Assembly (NCBI GenBank): GCA_025331565.1
Contig: JAFREQ010000045.1
Coordinates: 1,674,001-1,738,000 of the forward strand
Length of the DNA: 64,000 nt
Direction of reading: 5' to 3'
Source of the DNA: Holacanthus passer
Taxonomy: Eukaryota; Chordata; Actinopteri; Pomacanthidae
Positions 34,401 through 46,983 of this stretch are shown piece after piece; within the stretch, counting starts at the first letter, position 1; every line of letters starts with the position of its first letter. Both the position numbers and the translations under genes were made by a program. The notes beneath the pieces are model-generated. The model was not told the origin of the DNA. It did not search any database and saw only the letters and a program-made list of their open reading frames with translations.

Positions 34401-37400
34401 TTGTCACAGTTGATGTACTCCTTGTCATGGGAGTCCTGCAGCTTGTTGGTCTTGATGTACTGCCAGAGGGCCTGGATGATGCAGGAGCGGGTCTGAGTGT
34501 GAATGCCAAGCAGGCGAGCCAGGCGAGGGTCCAGCTTAAACTGGGGAGGCTGTGGAGACGATGTAATCGCATTACAACACTTTTTTACAACCGCCCACCG
34601 CCGAGCCTTTACATCAGCTTCATCGCATCTGACACCCTTATCGTATTTCCCCCGGCTTGGAAACGGATGTCAGGTTTGAAAATGGAGTCTTAAAGGCAGC
34701 CTCTAATGTTTCTGTAGACTGGTGGTTATCAGTGATGTGAGGTCTGCAGATTGTCACTACAACAGCTGGTTTCATGGCCTGGATTAGTCACAGAATTGTA
34801 ACAGAGGAGAGTCTATTTCGGGACAGAGTTGTTAGCTGTTGTGAGAGTGTGTGGACCCCCCGCCTCACCTGGTAGTCCAGCATCAGCAGCAGAGTGCAGC
34901 GCACGCTCACGTCTCCCGGCCTCTTCACCTGGAAGCCGTCCGTCTCCTGGGTGGTGGGCGTGCGGTGCCACTGAAAGAGCAAACCACCACACGTTGACTG
35001 CACACCCCGAACTGAGGTGCTTTATTCATTGTTTCACACTTCATTTTCCGTTTGTTTCACACTTTATCAATCAGAATCTCTAATTCATTCCTGCTTTTAA
35101 GGCACCGAATAGCTATTTTTTTCTCTTATTATGAACGATGGGATCTTGCAAAACACTTTTTTCTGCCAAAGGTAGAAGAGTTTTGGTTATTTTACATGAT
35201 AGATTTCTATATTAAGTGAGCAGGCTCAGTTGGAAAAAGGTGACATCACATATTTCCAATCAGTCTACAGTCTCTCTAAACACTCAACATCACTCATTCA
35301 TTTTATACTTCAAGCCAGCCGATACTTTTCTGTCCAAAGTTTTTTGAGCGCATCATTTGTGCTGGCCAAAAACGAGCCAGATCAGAGTTTTAATGACGTT
35401 CGACCCAAAATGCGATGACAGTTGTGTGGTTGTTGACTTTGTTGCCAGCAGTTTGAGCCAAATGTGGTCAAACCACACCTACACAGTCCTGATGAAGCAG
35501 ATTGAGACTTTTAGCCACAGTAGCGACATGGCTCCAGGAATGACGATGTCGGTTGGTCAGTCCATCCACCATTTTGGTCCAGAATGAAATATTTCAACAA
35601 CCATTGAATGGATTTCTCTGAAATTTGGTACAGATGTTTATGGTTTCTATATGATGTATCTTGATGACTTGATCCCCTGATTTTTTCCTTGAGCACCACT
35701 AGAGGTTCACATTTATCTCCACAGTTATCGGATGTATTACTGTGAAATTAGGTACAAACATTTATGCCGCCCACAGGATTAATTGTAATACTTTTTTGGT
35801 GATCCCTTACACTTTTATCAAGAGCCAAGGAGATTTTAATTTGTTAATGCTTTATCACCAAATACCTCTTAAAACTTATTACATTTACTTCTAAACATGA
35901 GCATTTTAGCATTTTCATTGTGAGGATATTAATGTGTTAAAATTACCTGTTAATAAATAACATTTAATGATGTTTCTTCCTGAACTTTAACTTTGACTGT
36001 GTCTGAACATTTAATATTCTGGAGAAATACAAGTTTTCAGGGGGCTTCAAGGAAAATGCAGACTGTAAGAGGCTGGAGATTTGGCACAAAAGAAACCAAA
36101 GAAGTGTGTCTGTATACAGCAGCCTTCATCTTGACCTAAGAGCTCAGTCTGCGGTTTGATGAGAGGTTAAATTTTTGCAAACTAGCCATGCACAGTGTAC
36201 TGAGACACCAAGATAGCAAAAGGTTAATCATGTGGCTGCGCAGCTGAATGTTATCTCACCCAGAATCACACTATCAGACTTGAAGTGAAATAACAGAAAA
36301 CCAAACATCAGCCCGGCCGAATGCAACCATTCCCAGAAGGTTCTGTGTTTTAGTCTTTGTGCTTGCATGCATCAGAACCCCCTTCGTATCTCACCGTTGA
36401 TTAAATATTATTTACATGCCCATTTTATCTTAAATGCTCAGAACCTGAAAAGAAAAAGCACTTAAAACACCATCTTCTGTACAGTGGATAGCAGAAACTT
36501 GGCATGCAATACAGAGTAATGTTTTCCTCCAATCAATGGCTGACTCAGAACAGATTAAGTACTGATTGTACCTCAAGGTAGAGAAAAATTTCTTTTGATG
36601 GAAAATCATTCAAAGCGAAGCACCTGAGTGCCTTGCTAAAATACCCTCTTTAAAGGAGGAACCTTGAGAAGTCATAATTTTCACTCTGAAACTCTTAAAG
36701 TGGGTTTTTTAAAGTCAATACTTTTTGTGAAGATACAAAGTGAAGGGTGGCTAATGATTGTTTTTTAATAAGTAAGCACTTGTTTTCTCTAGCTCTCACA
36801 CCTGCATGTTAAAACAACCTTGCAATGTTGAAAATTTAAAAAAAAAAAAAAACCTCTCCTTTATGTTGTTATAGAGAATGAATTTATTAAAAAGGAGAGA
36901 GGGCAGTCTACTCCTCGCCGGTTTTATTTTGTATTTATCCAATGGGGATGAAGCTCGGGCCTGAACCTGACAAAATAACAGTTTCCAGTGAACATCTCTC
37001 GCCTGCATGATGAAGAGGCCGTCACTGACCCTGACTGCATGGTTGAACAGTCTGATTCACTCATTTCTGCAGCATACAAAAGTACTTTATTACTAATAGA
37101 TCTCAAATGAAAGCACTGACCTATGAAGTGATCAACAGGAAAACTGTCCAGATGTGAATGTTGTCCAAATAGGCAGAAGAGATAAAACATTGACGCTACA
37201 GTCCAGTTTGTTCATTTTGTCAAATAGCTTTCTTGCTCCGAGATAGATCATAAAAATATCCATTATAACCAATTTAACAGAGGATCTAATCAGGCAACAC
37301 AAACCGGGAACTGGGCCGTCATTGACAAAATTCTGTTATGAAAAAGGTCGATTAAAGCTGAAATTCACACCAACAATCATTGTTTTAAATATAATAAGGA

Positions 37401-40400
37401 GGAGCGCTGAGCTAAAACAACAAAAAAATCGATACTGGCTCTGCCCAAAACTTAAAAAACCTCTAAAGCTCACTGATTAGCATGTTATGTTTTGTTTGTT
37501 TAATCTATATAAAAGCCAAATGAAGAAACAAAAAACTGCAGCTTTACTGGACAATATCTCAAAAATCACATTTTAAGCAGAGTATTCCTTCAAAGCTGGA
37601 TGTCAGTGTTTCACCTTCATATTCATAGTTTCATTTAAAATACGCTGAACTGAAGCAAAAGTGTGTTTGTGTCTAAATACTCACAGACTGCACTGTATTA
37701 CCTGCTGAGCATGTTAGTATGTTTGTTATGTGCTGCTAAGTAGTATCAAATTAAAATCAAAGAAATGAGAGTCAGAGGAGGAAGTGATACCACCATTGAT
37801 AATATTAAAGGTGCTGGTTGACGTTCATTCATTTCGAAAACAAAAAGCTGGCAAAAGGTTGATCAGCTGGTGATTGTGCAGTTCTGTAATGAGCCTCTGT
37901 TCACACGGGGCAGCGGCCATGTTTGAACTCACCTCAACCAGGTGGTTGTCAGGACCGTACAGGTCTTTGTCCAGCTCAATCACCAGGCTCTTAAAAAACG
38001 ACGAGAACTTCTTCTTCTGTTTCCCCGGCTGTGAAACAGACAGACAGAGGCGGTCAGTTAACGTCTAAAATCAGACACACACGCACTTCAAACACATACA
38101 AATGCAAAAGCAAACACTTGTCGCCATGTCTGTGCTTTTAGCAACGTTACGCATCAAAAACCCACAAGAGCCCGAGTGAGATCAGAAAGAAAGTGAGACA
38201 GTAGACGTTCTCAGGGTCCACTTCCTCCGAGCTCAACCAGAAATATTTGTGGTTTGTGAAACTTCAATGCTTCCTGCTGCTGTGAAATGACGGCCTTGCC
38301 CCGGACTGCTGAGACCATCAGAGCTTTTTGAGGGAAGCTTACAGCGCAAAACAAATGTAAGATCATTCTGCTTTTCATGCTGCATCCACAGTCTCTCTAA
38401 ACACTCTTCACGACATCAATCATTCATTTTATATTTCGAGCCAGACGATACTTTTCTGCCCAAAGTTTTTTGAGTGCATCATTACAGCGTATGACTGCTG
38501 GCCAAGAACGACCCAGAGTGGCACGCTTTCAAACTAAATGGAAATATTATGATCTCAGTTATTTTTTTAAACTCATACTGCTGATCAGAATCAGAGAAAC
38601 TGTATTTTTCAATTTATTTCACTTTCAAATTGAATACGTAACTCAGTGTGTGTTTCTGTATATTTTAGATGGACAAAACTCACGTCATCCAGCAGCTTTC
38701 CCTCTACTCGCAGTTCCCATGATGCAATGCTGCCGTCTGAGTCATCAGCGTCAGGTCTGGCAGGGTTGAAGGTGTTGGATATGTAAAGTCTCAGTTTACG
38801 CTTTTGCTGCTGACACAAGGGCAAATAAAATAGCACAGTTTAAACATACGTCTCACAGAAAGTTGAACAGAATATATAACAGCAGATTAAAAAATTTCTT
38901 TAACAAGAGTGAAGAAGTCTTGAGAAGTTAAAAAATAAATTTTAATGTACATTTTAATAAAACCTCTATTAAAATGTACATTAGTAATGAACATTTTTAA
39001 GACCTTTCAATATCTGTTGAGGAGCAGAAATTATTTTAAAAAAGATTTTCGTCCTTCCACAGATGGATAATTGGTGTTTTAGACTGACAGCTTGAGGACT
39101 GCAGGGCACACTGGCTCCTCATTAGTCCTGTTTTCTTGCCTTACCTTCATTGGTCTCTTCAGTGCTTCCTGGATGTCCACACGTTTACGCATGATGGTCT
39201 GGTCCAGTTTGCGCTCAAACGCCAGCAGATCCATGTAGGCCTGAGACTCGGGGACCAGCTCACGGATCTGCTCAGAGGGGAGACAATCTGACGTTAAAAT
39301 CTTCACATCACCAAACTGCAATATTTCTCACACATAGTAATAAGAAGTCAGATTTGCTTCACATCTGTTATCTGAATATCAGTATGTTGTTTCAAGGATA
39401 GTCAGCCCCCTAACATACTGTATAATGTCAAGGAATGGTGTAATATTTATAATAACAGGGAAGGAATAGCTCAAATTTTGCGAAGTGTTTATTTGCTTTC
39501 TTGCTTTCTTGGCTTAGCATAAAGACTGTAAACAGTGAGAAACAGTCTTGGTCTGTTTAAAGATAACAAAATCCACCAGCACCTCTAAAGCTCATTAATT
39601 AACATTTCATATCTCATTGGTTTAATCTGTAGAAACACTGAGACTAAGGATTTAACACCTTGTCACTCCATAAAAAACTTTCATTAGATTCAAATTTAAA
39701 TAGCAGAATGAACTGTGACAGACAATATTTGATCTATATGAGACTCCAAAAGCTTTTACATTATTTGATTTATAGGATGCTGACAGGAGTAGAAATGCTG
39801 CTGCTGCCCAGTTCACCATTAATATGGTGGTCCACAGCATCACTGGGAACACTGGGGATAAAAATGAGATGCAGAGTGTGCAGCCAACCAGCCAGGACTC
39901 AAGACATTACCATACCGATGAAAGTCCTCAGAGCATCAAGGGCTGCTGCTTACTTACCAAACTGTGCACACACACTCCTCCAGTTCGCTCCTTCTCCTCC
40001 CTCCCTCCTTCTTCCCTCTTTCATGTTTCTTTCTAAATGGCTGCCTTCATTGTTCCCTCTCATTCCTTCTCTATCTCCATCTCACCGCCTTTCACCGGGC
40101 TGAGGTGCCGAGCAGACGGAGGAGTGTGGCAGACATTCCCTGTCCCTGACTCACTATTGTGGAGTGGCGCCCCCAGCCATGCCTACTGCTATCTCTCTGT
40201 CTGGGTTATGTTAGGGGATAAGACCTGAGCCAAGACACTCACACTGTCCAGACCTCCATAGTCTCGGTGTAAAAGCCTTCTGTGTGCTGGCCATAATGTG
40301 GTGAGGTGATGGCGCGGGCACGGGGCCTGAGACCAGGAGATGAAAATCGCAACCTCGGTCGGCACAGACTCACCTGTGGCAACGCTGCGATTCTGCCGCC

Positions 40401-41012
40401 TCTTTCGGTTCTACTTGAGGTCGCGTCTCTGCCATGTCCCGCTGACTATTCCAATTTAAATCAACGAGCCAGCATCCAAATAACAGACTGAAACCCTAAA
40501 AGAAAACCCCCTAAAACCTCCTGATCGCTCCCCTCATCCTCTCTCTTCTCATTTGGAAATAACACATAATCATCTGGCCCTCTGCGCCTTCCAAGAAGCC
40601 CTGACATCAAAAACCGACCAGGATCTTTCTGTTCTGCACACGCACACACACACACACACACATAGAACAAAAACAGAGCAACAAAGGTAAAAATATGCAG
40701 CCTCACCCTTTGCGGAAGAATCTTGTCTGCCATTTTCCTTCTCTTAGCACTAGAGAGAGGGAGAGAAAGACAGAGAGAAAGAGGAAAAAGAGAGCATGTT
40801 ACTATGGTGACTGATAGCGTAGCACCCAGGCCATCTGCTAAAATGCTGGGCCATATCCAGCACCCCAGCATCCCAGCTGTGCGTGTGTGTGCGTATGTGT
40901 GCGTATGTGCTCATGTGTTTGTGTGAAATGCAGCGGTCCACCTGGAGAGCGAGAGCCTCCAACAGCCAAAAAAGTGTCACATCATACATCTCGTGCCTGA
41001 CATGTATTCACT

Positions 41013-41055
<43 letters not shown>

Positions 41056-44000
41056 TGCGCGCACACACACTGTGCAGAATCACTGTTGCAGCAGGACTCG
41101 GATGGTGACAGGATGTGTGTACGAGAGCTTTTAGGAATGCAGAGTCTTCAAGATCAGGATGTATGTGTGTGTGTGTGTGTGTGTAGATATTTTCATTCAT
41201 GAATTCCTGGCATTTCCTGCTGTGTGTTTACCAATACCATGTTTTTTTTTTATCTTATACTTACCAAGGAGGAACAATAAGACAGTCTGTGCCAAGTGGG
41301 TGCCTTTGTCAGAACTTTCTTACTAAGTGAAACACTAGAGCCTCCTTCTCTACTCCTGAAATATCCAGTCAACATCTGTGGACAGCTGTGATAGCACCCG
41401 TGTAAATTCATGCATGTGGTCCGTTGTTGGTGCCTGCGGGAGGACAAACTGCCTAAAAACACCTGGATGACACTACACTGCAAAAAAGAGCAATAAAAAA
41501 CTTATTCTAGGATGATTTAGTCATATTTTTTTAATCAATTTTGACTTGTGGGTGAAACCTCTCCCTGACAAAGCTGCAAAAAGGTGTAAAGGAATTTGTG
41601 TCTTATTTATCAGATTTTAGATGATTCTCTAAAAGTCCCATTTTAGAACATTAATTCTTACATTGAGCTAAATCAAAAGCTACATTCAAGAGTCCTTATT
41701 ATGAATTTTCCTCCTTTTATCAAGTCTTTTTGCCAAGAGTTAAATGAGGAGATTGACACTGCTCTTGTATCTGTCTGCTGAATATAAGGCGAAGGCCAGC
41801 AGGCAGTTACCTTAGCTTAGCATAAAGACAAGAAACAAGGAGAAACCCCTCGCTGACTGGCAGGAACGACAGTGTATTGAGCTTCTCAACTGACTGTCGA
41901 CAACAAAGTGAATAAGCACATTTCCCAAAATATTGACTGATTCCTTTCAAAGCTAGATAATCTTTCTATGCTTGTTTACCTGATCTTTTCTTCGACACTA
42001 GGGCTGGGTGATGTGGATAAAATAATCGTTACAGGTCATTTTATATTGCAAGATAAAATAACTAAATGTCTATTTTTGGCTAATCTAAAATTCCTGAAGT
42101 CCAGGTGCATGAATAGAACTGCCTACAAAAACCTGACATTACATTTTTATCATCTCATGGTAAATATTGTCATATCGCCCAACCCTATTTGATTTGAGAA
42201 GATTTCTTTAGTTTACATAATATTTTTTTCTTGCTTGCAGAAGGGAATTTTTTGCAGTGTAGAGAAATTTTCTATCACAGAGCACTGCAAAGGTCTGTGA
42301 AGCAGTATGTTACATCAGCATGCCAAATACTGAAACAAGCCTGCTGCAAGGAGAATTGAAAGATCCAGGGGTGCATTGCAAAGGAAAAACACAAACCTGC
42401 ATCACAACAATCCGCCATTGAAAACTGCTTTAAAAGGGGTTTGAGGTTGAGGTTCTACTCTATTTTTCTGTCCAGGCTGAAAAAAACTGTTCCCATCATG
42501 CCATGCTCCAGTCCAAAGCATGCACCACTACATTTCAGGGGTCAACTTCTTGGCCCGTACGTATATTTGGCCAAAAACAACTCATTCAGGGATTGCTGGG
42601 CTCAGGTGAAAGGCTAAATAGGCCAGAGTCATCAAACGTAAGAAAACGGACATGCAGCAGAATAAACTCCTACTTTGATCCGAGCGTGGGATCTGATTGG
42701 GGCTCTCTCATGTCCATCTGCCTCGCCGGCATCTCATTGGCTCCCGGGAATCCGACTGGCTTCCTAAGAATTGGTGAGGATTCGAAGGTTGTCCGATTAG
42801 AGTTGTGGTGAGACACACACTCAGTGGCAGCAAGTACGATGTCAGAGGGGAAACACCTGGTGGTTCTGGCTGTTTGTGTGTCTGTGTGTGTTGGATGTGT
42901 GTTAAGTTCAAGGGTCTGTTAGTAGGTGCAAACTCGAAAACTCAGACAAGGGCAGGCACTGGGATGGGCGTGTAACTGTGTCCATGCACGCACAAAGTGC
43001 AGCAGAGGAGGACCTGGGAGGCGTCTCCTCTGAGGGACACGCTCATTCAACAAAGTTTCTCAGTGAACCAAAACAATCATGCTTCACACACAGACAGACA
43101 ATACACTGACAATGGACACACTGTGATCTTGTGTATCACAGGGAGGGGAGCAAACAAACAGTGTGCGAGTTTAGCTCTTTTGTTCAGCTCTGAATTGCAA
43201 ATATGGATGTTGGATTGATGAAGTAATGTGCAGATGAAGACAACATGCATTCTGCTCACACCTTTTCACTCATTTTCCAAACCAAAATCTCAAATCTTTT
43301 TTTAGCATTTCCACTGCCAAAAACTAGCTCTTGAGCAGAAAATTCAGCCCTAGAACCGAGAAACCCGTTTCAATATTGCATGGAAAATTGCAATGTTCAC
43401 AAGCAAGTGTCATAGGTGTGTAATGGACAGCGAGGAATGTTTTTGGGTTACTTCAAGGACAAAGACCAAAATTAACAGCAAACATCAAGGTTCAGAAGTT
43501 CATATAAAAGATCAGGGCTTTGTAAATAATGCGGCCCTCATGGGAAATAAAAGATGCCATGTTTGAAGCAATGTTCAAGGTGACAGCAACCACAGCAAAT
43601 TTTATGGAACAGCTTCCATATATTACCTTACAAAGTGCTGTGTGTTGCTTGTGAACTCCCAGATTCGGTAGCGGCTATTAGAAATGTGAAATTGCAACAG
43701 CTTTGTGGAAAGTCTTCAACTAATTTTACGCAACTAAAGTAGACCCACAGTGTTTGTGAGGCAACGGCACGGTGGGATGAATCACAAAATTCATAAGAAC
43801 TACAATAATGAGTTGCTTCGCTATCTAAAATTCAGGTTGTATAAAAATGCGATGAGAAAAGCTTGTCAGGGCACAATTTTTTTTTTACATATTTCTGCGT
43901 GGCACCAATTTTGCAAATGAGTTTGATGACATGCATCTGAAATGTGACAATTTAATATTTTTGACAGATTTTTAAAGAAGACTTTTAAAGCACACATGAG

Positions 44001-45944
44001 GTAAATCCACAAAGACAATTTAGCTTTAAAATGCTTTATAAGAACCACTGTCCCAAGTATTGCCTGCTCAGAAACACACCACTGAGGTATATTAATATCT
44101 ACACTTTTGCCTCATTGTGTTTTGAGTGATAGAAAGATTTTCCAACCCTGTCTCCTAGAAATAACATTTATATGCTACTAATTTGCAACAGCAAAGCTCG
44201 TTTTCTATTAACATAATGGGAAAATGTTGTAAATTAATGTATTTTCCAAGTCGTGTAACCACATGTGGGACTCAGGATGTGTGGTCTCTGGTGTCAAATG
44301 TCTTGCGCCCACCATCTGCTGATGTGCGGTATATAAATGTAGTGCTTCCTACAGTACACAAAATGTTTCCCCCAAAACATATTTGGGAGAACAAATTAGT
44401 AACACACAAACGTAATTTCTAGGACACAAGGTTGAGTATTCATAACACTTTATGCAAAGCAAACGGGAATGAAATCCTATTTTTAGCCGCAGCTTTGTGT
44501 AGGACAGCGTTTGTTCTGCAGAGGGAGTGTAACTTGGACCATAAGGTCTCAATGACACTGCAAACACAGGTGGCCCACCCTCAGCTGGCAGCCACGTGGG
44601 GTCTGAGCTGGATGGAGCCGAGCGGGGAGCTGGAGCATCAACTTGTTTGCCAGAGGACACACACTCCCTTTACAAAGCAACAGAGAGAGACAGAGACACC
44701 TGGACGGGTCACCCTGGACCATCGATCAGATCCTCCGCAGCCAGCCGGGCCGCTCTGGGGGTTGAAGCCCCGACACAGGACAACATTTCCCCTGACCTGT
44801 TCGACAAGCCTGCTTAATTGTAAGTGGATCAATCGCGCTGCAGATACTGAGAGAATGAGACAGATAGACAGAGGTCCACTGAGTGCGCATATTGATCTCC
44901 TTTCTAATGACCATACCTGCCACACACTTGTCTCGTAATAGACATCCATCCGTTGTGTGTGTGTATGTGTGTGTGTGCCTGGGATACTGATGTTCATATC
45001 TTTTGTACATGGTAGTCAAATAGCAGACAATAGATAGTGTAACAATAAGCCAAAGCAAGTACTAGACCCTGAATGCCTGCAGACAGCAACCACATAGACG
45101 TGACCATGGGGCAAACTAGACGACAAAGAGTAAAAGACACACAAAGAGGGAACAGAGGAGGAACATTCATCCATGGCAGCGATTGGGATGATGAGAGGTG
45201 GATCCACAGAGAAGTGAGCCAGGCAAAAGATGCAGAGAGTGGAGCAGCAGGAGAGAGTCAAAATGAAAACTGAAATGAAAGCTGAGCGGAGACACACAAA
45301 GGTCATGGTTTCACTTCTCACCAATATGATTTTTGAGATCTGGTTCTGAAAATTAGTATGGAAATGACTGTTGGCAGAGGAATGTCCACTTTGGCTGTCT
45401 TGTATTGCAGGGCTGCAATTTATAATCATTTTAAAATATTGTAAATATTGCAAGGTGGCATCTTCGGAGAGTTTGTTTTGTCCGATCAACAGTCTGATAA
45501 TAAGGATATAAGGATATTCAATTTACAATTGTATGAAACAGAGAAAAATAATCTCTAATGCATTGTGTTTAATGTCATAACACAAGCAACCGTGTGAGAA
45601 TGTTTTCCTTGAATGACATAAAGTCTAAAATTAGTTTTGATTTTAATCTGGAATTACACTTGGTACTTGGTATGGCTGGTGCTAAAAAACAGTGTGGTTC
45701 GATGCCCAGCTCTTACTACATTGCCTGCACATGTATCCATGTTTGGTTTTGAAGATCGATGCCAATATGAACAAAATCCGATTTTTACTAGTTAAGTTCA
45801 AAGTGTAACCATGGTCTCAACAATTACACACAAAAGCAGACAAATAAGGAGTTTCTCTAAGCGAGCCATGCAGTGTTTAGGCAGGAGCTGGAGGTTGACT
45901 GGATCCAGACTCACTTTCTGGCCCGGTTCTGGACGGCCTGTTGC

Positions 45945-45982
<38 letters not shown>

Positions 45983-46942
45983 GACCTGCTGGGAGGGGGC
46001 AGGCCTCTTTCGACTGGGCTCCATCACCGGGGAGGGCAGGCCGGGCCGCACCGCCGGGCTCCCTCCGTACGGTGGGCCGGGGGGGCCCATGGGAGCTCCC
46101 TGGTGGGGCATCCTCGCTCCAGACGGCATGCCAGGACGCTGTGGAGAGAAAAGAGGGGTCACATATATGTAGATAACATTCTCCACTGTTTTGTGATAAA
46201 TTATAATCACAAACTAGTGCTTCTAAAAATACAACAAAGGAAACATTAGATCAATTGCAACTTTTATGTATTTTCTTCTGATTCAAAAAAGACAAATGAG
46301 ACAAAATCCTGAAGCAGAGCTGCTACAAACAGTGACACATGAGCTCCTGATCCAAACCTCACAGATTTCTCCTGTTTAAAATTAAATTCTGGTGTCTGTT
46401 CTGGTTCTATTGAAACTGGACAGTTTTGTAACGTTTGGCAATCGATCAGTAATCAAACAACAGCTATGCTGGTAAACATGAACAAACATTAAGAAATTTC
46501 TTGACCTTAATTTACACGATTTCAATGATTTGAATCTTTTCCATTTAGGGCTGCAAATGTGAAAGAAACTAGGCTTTAAAAGAATTACCATCCAGAGAGA
46601 GCAACATGAAATATAGAGAATGTTCAGTACTTTCTGCAACTTTTGAGCCCTGAAGGTGTCAATGAAATCCATTTTCCAGCGGTGTGAGATACAATAAGTT
46701 CAGCCGAACCCAAATCATTCACCGTTTGAAAAATCAACTGATACTGGAGCAGTGAGCTGCCTTATTCTGTTTTGTCTGAAGACAACTAACATGGATTTCT
46801 AGAAACAAGAGCAAGAACAAGTGGCATTGTTTTGTTTCTGTCTGAGTTTCTCTCTTGTTCTCTTGTCTACTTTAAATAAAAATCAGGTTTGACGGCTGAA
46901 AAATAGACTAAATGAGGATTGTTTTGCAGTGTGCAAACTGTG

Positions 46943-46983
<41 letters not shown>

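Larger units (their letters stand above)
34971..37932 (-). other. smarcd3: smarcd3 intron 6 (3.0 kb)
   Basis: It carries the direct-repeat copy 1 at 35.3 kb, the teleost repeat at 35.5-35.8 kb and the repeat at 37.4 kb. The stretch 35.9-37.3 kb holds nothing I recognise. Confidence 0.6.
41473..42261. mobile_element. TIR element (ACACTGCAAAAAA ends) carrying two nested repeats
   Basis: The left end TACACTGCAAAAAAGAGC mirrors the right end TTTTTTGCAGTGTAG. Inside lie a copy of the TTAGC-ATAAAGACT repeat (about 41750-41960) and a 190-bp MITE (41999-42188). The outer element is therefore the oldest of the three. It is in smarcd3 intron 2. Confidence 0.7.
40750..45914 (-). other. smarcd3: smarcd3 intron 2 (5.2 kb)
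   Basis: It contains the CA and GT microsatellites near 41.0-41.2 kb and the nested element at 41.5-42.3 kb. From 42300 to 45900 I see no exon, RNA gene or recognised repeat. Confidence 0.6.

Noticed and set aside
40883..41202. Thr/His- and Cys/Val-repeat frames on both strands
   Set aside because: They are translations of the CA and GT microsatellites.
45811..46249. Long plus-strand frames with Ala, Cys or Leu runs over the CTG array
   Set aside because: They are reverse-strand readings of smarcd3 exon 2; the minus strand gives the conserved protein with proper splice sites.
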